Shown: positions 9,242 through 17,335 of the stretch, in pieces
Position numbering within the stretch: position 1 is the stretch's first letter
Layout of the letters: each line of letters starts with the position of its first letter
Assembly (NCBI GenBank): GCA_044233795.1
Contig: JBIIJL010000034.1
Span: 1-20,719 of the forward strand
Length of the DNA: 20,719 nucleotides
Direction of reading: 5' to 3'
From: JBIIJL01 sp044233795
GTDB lineage: Bacteria; Pseudomonadota; Gammaproteobacteria; Legionellales; Legionellaceae
The notes under the pieces: model-generated
What the model was told of the DNA's origin: nothing
What the model saw: only the letters and a program-made list of their open reading frames with translations
The model's database searches: none
Made by a program: the position numbers and the translations under genes

Positions 9242-9556
9242 TTATTGAATGAGTATCTTACTCAACACAATGATAAGCCATATTATCCAAGTTATTTCGA
9301 TGTAGTAAGGCATATTTTGGCGTTTGATAAGGCGATAGATAAGTGCGGGAATGCCTGAGATCATCACTGGCAATAAGACCAAGGTCAGTACTCGCCGAAT
9401 CATGATGCCTAAATCTGTGTTGTTAAAAATTGGCGCTAAAGTCACATTGACATAGGTATAAAGCATATCAATGTATACAATCAGCAAATGGGTGTATTTT
9501 GCGAATAAAACGACGACTATACTTATCATAAGGTAAATAAAGGTTTGTCTAATCAT
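9242..9556 (-). CDS. Small membrane protein of unknown function inside the leucine operon
   Basis: I do not recognise this 104-residue protein. It is strongly hydrophobic with three probable membrane segments: about residues 5-33, 52-77 and 84-103, the last rich in Trp and Ile. Positive charges sit around KRQ (78-80) and IRR (53-55). The ATG at 9556 is preferred. It overlaps the thiolase stop codon by 8 nt (ATGATTAG), which suggests translational coupling, and GGAA lies about 9 nt upstream. A longer frame from 9646 would add 30 residues that only shadow the thiolase gene. Position between thiolase and carboxylase genes suggests a link to branched-chain acid metabolism, such as membrane anchoring or substrate uptake, but no motif supports a specific role. 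Confidence 0.7.
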   Translation of the reverse strand: MIRQTFIYLMISIVVVLFAKYTHLLIVYIDMLYTYVNVTLAPIFNNTDLGIMIRRVLTLVLLPVMISGIPALIYRLIKRQNMPYYIEITWIIWLIIVLSKILIQ

Positions 9557-10739
9557 GATGAATTTCCAGGGCAATTGCAGTAGCTTCTCCGCCGCCAATG
9601 CACAATGCAGCGATGCCGCGTTGCTTTTGGTTTTGGATGAGTGCATGAATTAAAGTAACGATGATACGTGCCCCAGAGGCTCCAATTGGGTGGCCTAGGG
9701 CGCATGCTCCACCATGGATGTTGACTTTATTTATATCTAAATTAAGCTCTTTGATGGCTGCCATGGTAACGACAGCAAATGCTTCATTGATTTCGAATAG
9801 ATCAACGTCGTTTTTTTGCCACGTTGCTTTTATTAAGACTTTATTAATCGCCTCTATCGGAGCTGTTGTGAACCATTCAGGTTGAGAGGCATGACTTGCG
9901 TGAGCGACGATAGTAGCGAGTGGTTTTAAATTCTGGGCAGACGCTTTGCCTCGGGTTGTTAATAATAAACTTGCAGCGCCATCTGCAATCGAGCTTGAAT
10001 TGGCCGCAGTGACAGTTCCATCGGGTCGAAATGCTGGGCGAAGCCTTGTGACTTTAGCTAATTTCTCATGTTGAGGGCCTTCATCTTTATCGACTGTATG
10101 CTCACCTTTAGAAGATGAAAGGTTGATTGGGGTTATTTCTTTTTGAAACCATCCTTTTTCTTGGGCCTCTAGTGCGCGCATCATCGAGCGGGTTGCAAAC
10201 TCATCTTGTTCTTCCCGACTAAAGTTAAAATGTCGGGCTGTTTTGTCAGCAAAACAACCCATTAAGACGCTCTTTTCATAAGCATCTTCTAGGCCGTCTA
10301 GTAATAGGTGATCTTTAAGCTCACCATGACCTAAACGGTAACCTGAGCGAGCTTTGCTCAAAAGATAAGGCGCTTGGCTCATGCTTTCCATGCCACTGGC
10401 AAGCACAACGCTCGCGGAGCCTGCCCTAATAAGATCAGAGCCTAACATCACGGCTTTCATGCCAGAACCACACATTTTGTTTATGGTTGTAGCGCCTGCA
10501 CTATCAGGGATGTTGGCATAAATAGCGGCCTGTCTTGCTGGTGCTTGACCTATACCTGCTTGTAAAACACAGCCACTGATGACTTCATCGATGGCATTTG
10601 GTGCAAGGCCACAGGATTTGAGGACTGCAATGTGCGCTTCTCGCCCAAGCTCTGGAGCTGTCAGGGATGAGAGACTGCCTAGCAGTGAGCCTAAGGGGGT
10701 TCGTTTTGCGGCAACAATGACCACGTCACTTTGATTCAT
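9549..10739 (-). CDS. atoB: Acetyl-CoA acetyltransferase (thiolase II type)
   Basis: This thiolase interconverts acetoacetyl-CoA and two acetyl-CoA, and in this operon probably consumes the acetoacetate branch of leucine breakdown. The 396-residue protein has the nucleophile Cys90 in INKMCGSGMKAVM, the NEAF motif (318-321), His350 in GGACALGHPIGASG and the second active-site Cys380 in LCIGGGEATA. The length is standard for biosynthetic/degradative short-chain thiolases. Its ATG at 10739 overlaps the end of the isovaleryl-CoA dehydrogenase gene by 14 nt, so the two are coupled. A 2-methylacetoacetyl-CoA (isoleucine) substrate is also possible. No acetoacetate CoA-transferase or acetoacetyl-CoA synthetase gene is seen in the window. 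Confidence 0.93.
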   Translation of the reverse strand: MNQSDVVIVAAKRTPLGSLLGSLSSLTAPELGREAHIAVLKSCGLAPNAIDEVISGCVLQAGIGQAPARQAAIYANIPDSAGATTINKMCGSGMKAVMLGSDLIRAGSASVVLASGMESMSQAPYLLSKARSGYRLGHGELKDHLLLDGLEDAYEKSVLMGCFADKTARHFNFSREEQDEFATRSMMRALEAQEKGWFQKEITPINLSSSKGEHTVDKDEGPQHEKLAKVTRLRPAFRPDGTVTAANSSSIADGAASLLLTTRGKASAQNLKPLATIVAHASHASQPEWFTTAPIEAINKVLIKATWQKNDVDLFEINEAFAVVTMAAIKELNLDINKVNIHGGACALGHPIGASGARIIVTLIHALIQNQKQRGIAALCIGGGEATAIALEIHHD

Positions 10740-11886
10740 TGAACAATTCCCGTCCGATTAACATGCGCCGAATTTCAGAAGTACCTGCACCAATTTCATA
10801 TAGTTTTGCATCACACAAGAGTCGACCTGTTGGGTAGTCGTTGATATAACCATTTCCTCCCAGAATTTGAATGGCCTGCAGGGCCATTTGTGTTGCTTTT
10901 TCGGCCGCGTATAAAATTACACTTGCGGCATCTTTTCGGCTAACTTGCCCGCTATCACATGCGCTTGCAACAGCATAGAGGTATGAACGGGATGCATTAA
11001 GCTCGGTATACATATCAGCAATTTTGCCTTGGATCAATTGAAATTCGCCAATGGCTTTATTAAATTGTTTTCGTTCGTGAATATAAGGAAGTACGGTATC
11101 AAGGCATGCTTGCATAATGCCCACAGGGCCCGCTGCCAGAACGGTGCGCTCATAATCAAGGCCACTCATCAATACCTTTACCCCTTGATTAATTTCCCCT
11201 AATATGTGGCTAATCGGCACTTTACACTGTTGAAAAACGAGCTCACAGGTATTCGACCCTCGCATGCCGAGCTTATCAAGTTTTTGTGCTGTAGAAAAAC
11301 CTTTCATGCCCTTTTCGATGATGAAGGCACTAATCCCTTTGCTGCCAGCTTGACGGTCTGTCTTAGCATAGACCACAAGAACGTCAGCTTCAGGACCATT
11401 AGTAATCCACATTTTTGTGCCATTAAGGATAAAATCATCTCCTTGGCGCTCTGCATGTAGTTGCATACTTACTACGTCAGAACCTGCATTTGACTCACTC
11501 ATGGCAAGTGCACCTACCCATTCGCCTGCGACAAGTTTTGGTAAATATCGGTTTTTTTGGGAGTGGGTGCCGTTTAAATAGATTTGATTGACGCAAAGAT
11601 TAGAGTGGGCCCCATAGCTTAAACCGATAGATGCCGAAGCACGTGAAATTTCTTCCATGGCTATAACGTGAGCAAGATAGCCCATCTCTGCGCCACCATA
11701 CTCTTCACTGACAGTGATACCAAGGACGCCAAGATTGCCTAATTTTTGCCATAAAGGGTAGGGGAATGCGTTATCGACATGGATTTGGTGGGCAATAGGG
11801 GCTATCTCTTTCTCAGCGAATTGCCTAACACTTTCTCTAAGAAGAGTGTAGGTTTCACCAAGATGGTGTTGTAGTCCCTTGCTCAT
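10726..11886 (-). CDS. liuA: Isovaleryl-CoA dehydrogenase, first gene of the leucine operon
   Basis: This FAD enzyme oxidises isovaleryl-CoA to 3-methylcrotonyl-CoA and passes electrons to electron-transfer flavoprotein. The 386-residue product has ALAMSESNAGSDV (126-138), KMWITNGPEADV (158-169) and the C-terminal AGTSEIRRMLIGREL. Two details favour isovaleryl over other acyl-CoA dehydrogenases. A glutamate (Glu246) sits in SGLDYERTVLAAGP, where the human enzyme has its catalytic base. The usual glutamate of medium-chain enzymes is replaced in EIGAGTSEI. The start at 11886 follows ACAGGAAG at about 8 nt. A near-consensus promoter lies directly upstream, so this gene opens the operon. Confidence 0.95.
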   Translation of the reverse strand: MSKGLQHHLGETYTLLRESVRQFAEKEIAPIAHQIHVDNAFPYPLWQKLGNLGVLGITVSEEYGGAEMGYLAHVIAMEEISRASASIGLSYGAHSNLCVNQIYLNGTHSQKNRYLPKLVAGEWVGALAMSESNAGSDVVSMQLHAERQGDDFILNGTKMWITNGPEADVLVVYAKTDRQAGSKGISAFIIEKGMKGFSTAQKLDKLGMRGSNTCELVFQQCKVPISHILGEINQGVKVLMSGLDYERTVLAAGPVGIMQACLDTVLPYIHERKQFNKAIGEFQLIQGKIADMYTELNASRSYLYAVASACDSGQVSRKDAASVILYAAEKATQMALQAIQILGGNGYINDYPTGRLLCDAKLYEIGAGTSEIRRMLIGRELFNESK

Positions 11887-11918
11887 GAATGGCTTCCTGT
11901 TTTCTACAAATACGCTAG

Positions 11919-11947
11919 ACTATACGCTTCATCACAGTTGTTGTGAA
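11919..11947 (-). promoter_or_regulatory. Promoter of the leucine-degradation operon
   Basis: Read on the minus strand there is TTCACA (11942-11947), a 17-nt spacer and TATAGT (11919-11924), each matching sigma-70 consensus at 5 of 6 positions. Transcription would start near 11912 with a leader of about 26 nt. It is the only good promoter found upstream of the seven-gene run. The -35 and spacer are covered by an imperfect palindrome. Confidence 0.6.
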
Positions 11948-11948
11948 G
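11927..11948. promoter_or_regulatory. Imperfect palindrome, possible operator
   Basis: Arms CTTCATCACA (11927-11936) and TGTTGTGAAG (11939-11948) flank a 2-bp centre and pair at 8 of 10 positions. The site spans the -35 box and most of the spacer of the leucine-operon promoter, where a bound repressor would block polymerase. It does not resemble the LiuR or PsrA sites I know. No regulator gene lies beside it. Function is inferred from position and symmetry. Confidence 0.4.
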
Positions 11949-11972
11949 ATATGGAAAAGGGAGAATGATGCA

Positions 11973-12659
11973 ATGCGAAATCTGGTATTGTGGGGTCACC
12001 ATGTTGATGAATATCGTGAAATGTTTGCTTTATCGCGAGCTGATTTGAATACAAACTTGTTGGAGTTTGGTGCAGGTCCAAGTGCTGTGAACAGTGAATT
12101 ACACAAAAAAGGGTTAAGCATGGTCAGTTGTGACCCGCTCTTTGTTTTGGATAAAAGTACTTTACTGACCAAAACTTCGTTAATTTTTGAAGAAATGCTG
12201 GACGAGTTTCTTCAAGAAATCGAGAAATTTGATGTTGAACGTTATGGTGGTTTACAAGAATTGGTAGAAACAAGGCGCGCAGGGATGCGTCAATTTTTTG
12301 CTGATTATGATGTAGGCCTTAGCCAAAAACGTTACTTACCTGCGGCGGGCTATGAGCTTGCTTTCGAGGATTTTGCTTTTGATTTTGCCTTATGTCCCCA
12401 TTATCTTTTTGCAGATCTAGATGCGCATGATATAGATACTCATTTAAAAATCATTCGTGAGCTTGCTAGAGTTGCCAAAGAGGTACGAATTTTCCCACTC
12501 ATTGATAGATTTGGCCAACCATCAACCTACCTAGGACCAGTTCTACTAGGGCTACAGCAAGAACACTATGGTGCTGAGGTTCGAGAAGTCAGTTATCACT
12601 TGCAACCTAAAGGTAATGCGATGCTTAGGGTGTGGGCTGAGCAATGTCAATTAGATTAA
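11973..12659 (+). CDS. Probable SAM-dependent methyltransferase, substrate unknown
   Basis: The 228-residue product reads as a class I methyltransferase fold. LLEFGAGPSAVNSELHKKG (29-47) is the SAM-binding motif I, Asp54 in VSCDPLF sits at the end of the second strand, FDFALCPHYLF (136-146) resembles strand 4, and IIRELARVAKEVRIFPL (160-176) occupies the helix and strand that follow. The last 50 residues are variable. The ATG at 11973 was chosen because GGGAG (11959-11963) lies 9 nt before it; a GTG at 11943 in the same frame has no such site and falls in the operator-like palindrome. It is divergent from the leucine operon and stops 15 nt before pyrD, so both probably share a transcript. The catalytic residues and substrate are not evident. 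Confidence 0.7.
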   Translation: MRNLVLWGHHVDEYREMFALSRADLNTNLLEFGAGPSAVNSELHKKGLSMVSCDPLFVLDKSTLLTKTSLIFEEMLDEFLQEIEKFDVERYGGLQELVETRRAGMRQFFADYDVGLSQKRYLPAAGYELAFEDFAFDFALCPHYLFADLDAHDIDTHLKIIRELARVAKEVRIFPLIDRFGQPSTYLGPVLLGLQQEHYGAEVREVSYHLQPKGNAMLRVWAEQCQLD

Positions 12660-12674
12660 GATGAGTTTAGGGTT

Positions 12675-13679
12675 ATGTACGCTTTGATTCGCCCACTGTT
12701 GTTTCTTTTTGATGAGGAATTACTTCATCGTGCTGCTATGTCGCTGTTACGTTATATGCCAACAATGGCATCGGCATCAAACCAAGCAATCCATACTTTA
12801 GGGCTTGAGTTTCCCCATCCTGTTGGGATTGCTGCAGGTCTTGATAAGAATGGCGAATATCTAAAAGAGCTGGCTAAACTTAATCCTGCTTTTATCGAAA
12901 TAGGTACTGTCACGCCGCAAGCACAAGTTGGAAATCCAAAGCCTCGAGTATTTCGAATACCAAAAGCAGAGGCTATTATCAATCGGATGGGTTTTCCTAA
13001 CCTAGGGGTGGATGTTTTGGTTGAGAATGTTAAAAAGGCAGATTTTCGCGGCATATTAGGTATCAACATTGGTAAAAACAAAGAAACATCGCTTGAAAAC
13101 GCGGCGGATGATTATGTTTATTGTTTGCGTAAGGTATATCCGCATGCGTCTTATGTCACGATCAATGTTTCATCGCCAAACACCCCCGATCTTCGGCAAT
13201 TACAGCAGCGTAAATATTTCAGCACATTACTCACCATATTGCGTGATGAGCAATATAAGTTGCGTGATCAATACCAACATCACGTTCCGTTGGTGATTAA
13301 ATTGTCGCCCGATGAATCCGATGAAGCGCTTAAAAGAATGGCTCATGACATTGTAGCTCTAGGTATTGAGGGGATTATTTTAACGAACACGACCTCAGCA
13401 AGGGACGGGATTTGTCATCTTAATCATGGACAAGAGCTTGGTGGCCTAAGTGGTGCACCGCTTAGGATGCGTGCCTCTGAGTGTCTAGCGGTGGTGAAAA
13501 AAGTGGTGGGCTCAAATGTGTCGCTTATTGGCGTAGGTGGTGTTCACAGTATTGATACTGCGACTGAGAAACTCAATGCTGGGGCATCATTATTGCAGGT
13601 TTATACAGGACTGATCTATCAAGGACCGCATCTTATCAAGCACCTAGTTGATGGTTTGTCAGACATGAAAGGAGTGTGA
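12675..13679 (+). CDS. pyrD: Dihydroorotate dehydrogenase, class 2 (quinone-dependent)
   Basis: Oxidises dihydroorotate to orotate with FMN and passes electrons to membrane quinone, step four of pyrimidine synthesis. The 334-residue length and the N-terminal helical extension MYALIRPLLFLFDEELLHRA mark class 2, which binds the inner membrane through that segment. Motifs are VGIAAGLDKNGE (50-61), EIGTVTPQAQVGNPKPR (75-91), NRMGFPN (103-109) and INVSSPNTPDLR with the catalytic Ser167. ILTNTT and LIGVGGV are the FMN-phosphate region. The ribosome-binding site is poor (TTAGGG just before the ATG). The stop TGA overlaps the next gene's ATG. Confidence 0.96.
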   Translation: MYALIRPLLFLFDEELLHRAAMSLLRYMPTMASASNQAIHTLGLEFPHPVGIAAGLDKNGEYLKELAKLNPAFIEIGTVTPQAQVGNPKPRVFRIPKAEAIINRMGFPNLGVDVLVENVKKADFRGILGINIGKNKETSLENAADDYVYCLRKVYPHASYVTINVSSPNTPDLRQLQQRKYFSTLLTILRDEQYKLRDQYQHHVPLVIKLSPDESDEALKRMAHDIVALGIEGIILTNTTSARDGICHLNHGQELGGLSGAPLRMRASECLAVVKKVVGSNVSLIGVGGVHSIDTATEKLNAGASLLQVYTGLIYQGPHLIKHLVDGLSDMKGV

Positions 13680-14518
13680 TGAATAAGTTTACGCTAATAT
13701 TTTGGCTGTCATTATGGTCATCAGTGCTTTTTGCTCATAGCGTAAGCGTTCAACTGATGTATCAGGGAAATCCCATTGATTCATTGTGTTTTTTTGATGA
13801 GAGTGACAGAAAAGGCCCGATTTCTCTTAAAAACTGTGGTCTTAAAGCTGTGAGTGGGCGCTCAGTGATTGGGGAAAATCAGTTGCTGATTGAAAAAGGT
13901 TATACTGGTTATAATTATCGTATTGATTTAAACGGAGAAAATAATGACCGCGGTTTTAGTTATTATCGTTTGATAGGTAAGGTTGGGCATTCTTTTGTTA
14001 TAGAAGCATTGAATGGAGGGGGTGGTACGGGCATCTTTTCAATGCTTCATCTTGTGACACGCATCGGTGACAAACTCAACATTGAAACGCTCAGCGGGGG
14101 AGATCGTTGTAATGGCGGAATGAACGATGTGCATCTTCTTGGTACAGGCCCACAGCAGCGGCTTATGTATCAGGTCAATATCACGCCTTATGATCTGTTT
14201 GTTATTGCCAGGCATGGGAATATTAAACCAGATGAAAGCCTGCCCGTATGTGCAACTTGCTGTATAGGTACAGCGCAATACGTACGTCAATTGAAGGATG
14301 ATTTCAAAAAAGAAAGATTATTGTACGTGAAATTAAGTTCGACTTCAGAAGTCGCAGCTGAAGGTGAATCACATTATCAACATCATGCCAGTTTTTATCG
14401 GATATTTAAACAATATCTTGATAAGAAGCAACTTTTCCTAAATCGCAAGCAATTACTGGTATTTATTAGCGAAGTGAATACACAATCCCACGCGGATATT
14501 GGCACTTATTCGCAATAA
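13679..14518 (+). CDS. Secreted protein of unknown function
   Basis: I do not recognise this 279-residue protein. It starts with a clear signal peptide (MNKFTLIFWLSLWSSVLFA, likely cut before HS), so it should be periplasmic or exported. The mature part holds six cysteines (37, 53, 144, 191, 194, 195), including a CATCC cluster, compatible with disulfides or metal binding. A glycine-rich stretch EALNGGGGTGIF lies at 109-120, and the C-terminal 90 residues are charged and helical-looking. The ATG at 13679 overlaps the pyrD stop (TGATG), and GGAG lies 4 nt upstream, a strong sign of coupled translation; a GTG 3 nt earlier is less likely. The last codons contain the -35 box of the msbA promoter. 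Confidence 0.75.
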   Translation: MNKFTLIFWLSLWSSVLFAHSVSVQLMYQGNPIDSLCFFDESDRKGPISLKNCGLKAVSGRSVIGENQLLIEKGYTGYNYRIDLNGENNDRGFSYYRLIGKVGHSFVIEALNGGGGTGIFSMLHLVTRIGDKLNIETLSGGDRCNGGMNDVHLLGTGPQQRLMYQVNITPYDLFVIARHGNIKPDESLPVCATCCIGTAQYVRQLKDDFKKERLLYVKLSSTSEVAAEGESHYQHHASFYRIFKQYLDKKQLFLNRKQLLVFISEVNTQSHADIGTYSQ

Positions 14519-14528
14519 GCGGTACAAT
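14499..14528 (+). promoter_or_regulatory. Promoter for msbA inside the end of the preceding gene
   Basis: TTGGCA (14499-14504), an 18-nt spacer and TACAAT (14523-14528) each match consensus at 5 of 6 positions. The predicted start is near 14535, about 30 nt before the msbA ATG at 14565. The same TTG could be misread as an early msbA start, which this promoter argues against. Confidence 0.55.
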
Positions 14529-14564
14529 TCGTCAAAATTGAAATCAACCAAGTTGTATCCCACT

Positions 14565-16331
14565 ATGAAGAAAAAAACAAATGGCAAAGCCTGGCCACTG
14601 TATAGGCGTTTGCTGGTGTATGTGAAACCCTTTTGGCCTGTGTTATTGCTTGGGCTTGGAGCAAATATTGTATATTCTGGCATTGATGCAGGATTTACCT
14701 ACATGATGAGGCCTTTTCTTGACAAGGGGTTTATCAATATTGATATGGCCTTTGTTAAAGAGATTCCTTTATTGATGCTGATTGGAATCACAAGTCGTGG
14801 ATTGATGAGTGCGGGTGGTAGTTATTGTATGACTTCTGTTGCTCGCTCAGTGGTTAATGTGCTTCGACAGAAAGTTTTTGCTCATATTGTTAGGCTTCCT
14901 GCTGATTATTACGATGAGGCAACCCGTGGCCAACTCATGTCTAAAATTCTTTATGATGTTGAACAAGTAGCGCAAGTCAGTGCAGATGCGCTGACTGATT
15001 TTGTGCAAAATACCTGTTTAGTGGTTGGTCTTTTAACTGTGATGATGGTTGTTTGTTGGCAACTGTCCTTAGTATTTTTGTTCACCATCCCCTTTATAGC
15101 TGTGTTAGTGAATTTTACTAATAAACGTGTGCGTCGTGTGAGCCATAAGGTTCAACAGTCGATGGGTGAGGTCACAGAAATCGCATGCGAGGTTATTGAT
15201 GGATATCAGGTGATGCGTATTTTTGGTGGTGAACAATATGAAACTGCCAAATTTTTTAAAGCAACAGAAACATCGCGACGCAATGATATGAAAGTTGCGG
15301 TGAGTAAAGCCATTAATGTGTTGGGGGTGCAATTTATTATTGCAGTTGGAATTGCAATGATCGTTTTTGCTGCTATAAAGTTGTCAACTGTGGTCATAAT
15401 AACGGCAGGTTCATTTCTGGCAATTATCGCTGCGATGTTACAATTGATAAAGCCTATGAAAACCCTGACCACCATTAATGCGAGCATCCAACGCGGGCTT
15501 GCTGGCGCTGAGAGTGTATTTTCACTATTAGACCAGTGGGTTGAAGTTGAGACAGGCCTATCATTAAAACAGAAAGCATTGGGAAATATTCGATTTCAAA
15601 AGGTATCTTTTGCTTATCGTCAAGGCCAAACAGTGTTGCATGACATTGATATTGACATTCCCGCAGGGGAAACAGTCGCTTTGGTCGGTCATTCCGGGAG
15701 CGGTAAAACAACGATTGCGAGCCTTTTGCCACGATTTTATGAGGTGACCCAGGGCCAAATTTCGCTTGATGGCATTCCAATCCAAAATATCTCGTTGCAA
15801 AGTCTAAGAGCGCAAGTTGCATTAGTGAGCCAACATGTTGTGCTCTTCAACGATACTATCGCAAATAACATTTCTTATGGCCGATTTGATGTGGAACGTG
15901 ATGAAGTGATCAAGGCGGCAACGCTTGCTTATGCAGATGAATTTATTCAACAGTTGCCCGATGGGTATGACACGACAGTAGGTGAGAATGGCGTGTTGCT
16001 TTCTGGTGGGCAACGTCAACGCATTGCCATAGCCCGGGCTATATTAAAAAATGCGCCTATTCTCATATTGGATGAAGCAACTTCAGCTTTAGATAGTGAA
16101 TCAGAACAATATATTCAAAAAGCATTAGAGCATGTGATGAGAAACCGGACTACGTTGGTGGTGGCCCATCGCCTTTCAACCATCAAAAGTGCTAATAAAA
16201 TCATAGTATTGCATCAAGGCGTGGTGATGGAAGAAGGCACACATGACGCGTTGCTTGCCAAGGGTGGGCATTATGCTAAATTGTATCGAGTTGATCCGAT
16301 ACCTGTTGCTATGGACGTTGCGCTGAGCTGA
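14565..16331 (+). CDS. msbA: Lipid A flippase MsbA (ABC transporter)
   Basis: A homodimeric ATP-driven exporter that flips lipid A-core from the inner to the outer leaflet of the inner membrane. The 588-residue product matches the family length (582 in E. coli). The membrane domain covers about residues 15-310, with hydrophobic stretches near 25-45, 145-185 and 255-295. The ATPase domain has Walker A GHSGSGKT (375-382), the signature LLSGGQRQRIAIARA, Walker B ILILDE (499-504) and the switch His535. I chose ATG 14565 over an in-frame TTG at 14499 for length and because a promoter lies between them; no clear Shine-Dalgarno precedes it. lpxK follows with an overlapping TGATG, the usual pairing of these genes. 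Confidence 0.94.
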   Translation: MKKKTNGKAWPLYRRLLVYVKPFWPVLLLGLGANIVYSGIDAGFTYMMRPFLDKGFINIDMAFVKEIPLLMLIGITSRGLMSAGGSYCMTSVARSVVNVLRQKVFAHIVRLPADYYDEATRGQLMSKILYDVEQVAQVSADALTDFVQNTCLVVGLLTVMMVVCWQLSLVFLFTIPFIAVLVNFTNKRVRRVSHKVQQSMGEVTEIACEVIDGYQVMRIFGGEQYETAKFFKATETSRRNDMKVAVSKAINVLGVQFIIAVGIAMIVFAAIKLSTVVIITAGSFLAIIAAMLQLIKPMKTLTTINASIQRGLAGAESVFSLLDQWVEVETGLSLKQKALGNIRFQKVSFAYRQGQTVLHDIDIDIPAGETVALVGHSGSGKTTIASLLPRFYEVTQGQISLDGIPIQNISLQSLRAQVALVSQHVVLFNDTIANNISYGRFDVERDEVIKAATLAYADEFIQQLPDGYDTTVGENGVLLSGGQRQRIAIARAILKNAPILILDEATSALDSESEQYIQKALEHVMRNRTTLVVAHRLSTIKSANKIIVLHQGVVMEEGTHDALLAKGGHYAKLYRVDPIPVAMDVALS

Positions 16332-17335
16332 TGCAAAAAAAATTGTTAGAAGAACTTTGGTACGAAAAACATCCTCTCTTGTGGGGTTTGTTGCCCTTCA
16401 TGTTGATCTATCGCCTTATTGCGCACATTCGTCGTGCTATTATTTGTTGTTTTTATAAAGAAGAATTTAACGTACCAATAGTTGTGGTTGGAAATTTAAC
16501 TGTTGGTGGTGTTGGTAAAACGCCATTGGTGATAGCTTTGGCCAAACGTTTTTCAAAACAAGGTTTGAGGGTAGGGATTGTCAGTCGTGGATATCGGGCG
16601 CATTGCCATCATTTTCCCCACGAGGTGAAGTTGGACGAATCGCCTTGGGAGGTCGGTGATGAGCCGCTGTTGCTAGCTAAAAAAAGCGGCTGCCCTGTGG
16701 TTATTTCAAAAAAACGGGTGGAAGCAGTCCGGTATCTTTTGGATAAATATCAGAGCCAAGTCATCATTAGTGATGACGGATTGCAGCATTATCGGATGGG
16801 GCGAGCCATTGAAATTGTTGTGGTTGATGGGCAACGTGGCTTTGGCAATGGACTGTGTTTGCCAGCAGGCCCGATGCGTGAGGGCTTGGACAGGCTTCGA
16901 CAGGTTGACTTTGTGGTAGTGAATGGGCAAGGTGTTGATTTGATGCCGGTTTTTTTAAAATACATAGATAAAGATGTGTTATATAGCATGGAGTTTAAAT
17001 CTGGCTTGTTAAAAAATTTAATCACAGGACAAGATATTTCTTTGATAAAAATAAAAACTCCAGTGGCAGCTGTTGCAGCGATTGGTAATCCTGAAAGATT
17101 TTTTAGGATGCTAACAGCACTTGGTCTGGCATTTGTACCTTACCGTTTTAAAGATCATCACGCATTTAAACGAGAAGAGTTAGCATTTAAAGAAAGTGTG
17201 GTGGTGATGACTGAAAAAGACGCAGTAAAATGTCAAGCATTTGGCCTGGATAATCTGTATTATTTACCCGTTGAGGCATTGCTTGAAGAGTCATTTTTGG
17301 ATGCTTTATGGATAAAGTTGAAAGGTGAAATCTGA
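16331..17335 (+). CDS. lpxK: Tetraacyldisaccharide 4'-kinase LpxK
   Basis: Phosphorylates the 4' position of the lipid A disaccharide precursor at the cytoplasmic face of the inner membrane, giving lipid IVA. The 334-residue protein has a hydrophobic N-terminal segment (about 16-30) that would insert in the membrane. It carries the P-loop VVVGNLTVGGVGKTP (51-65), VSRGYR, the LpxK-type IISDDGLQHYRMGR (145-158) and a DHHAF motif towards the C terminus. Its ATG shares an A with the msbA stop (TGATG) and has no strong ribosome-binding site, so translation is probably coupled to msbA. Confidence 0.95.
   Translation: MQKKLLEELWYEKHPLLWGLLPFMLIYRLIAHIRRAIICCFYKEEFNVPIVVVGNLTVGGVGKTPLVIALAKRFSKQGLRVGIVSRGYRAHCHHFPHEVKLDESPWEVGDEPLLLAKKSGCPVVISKKRVEAVRYLLDKYQSQVIISDDGLQHYRMGRAIEIVVVDGQRGFGNGLCLPAGPMREGLDRLRQVDFVVVNGQGVDLMPVFLKYIDKDVLYSMEFKSGLLKNLITGQDISLIKIKTPVAAVAAIGNPERFFRMLTALGLAFVPYRFKDHHAFKREELAFKESVVVMTEKDAVKCQAFGLDNLYYLPVEALLEESFLDALWIKLKGEI

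Noticed and set aside
9557..9646. 30-residue N-terminal extension of the small membrane protein
   Set aside because: It is wholly inside the thiolase gene in another frame, polar, and lacks a ribosome-binding site; ATG 9556 fits coupling at the thiolase stop.
11943..11972. GTG start for the methyltransferase-like gene
   Set aside because: It lies within the palindrome and promoter of the opposite operon and has no ribosome-binding site, while ATG 11973 has GGGAG.
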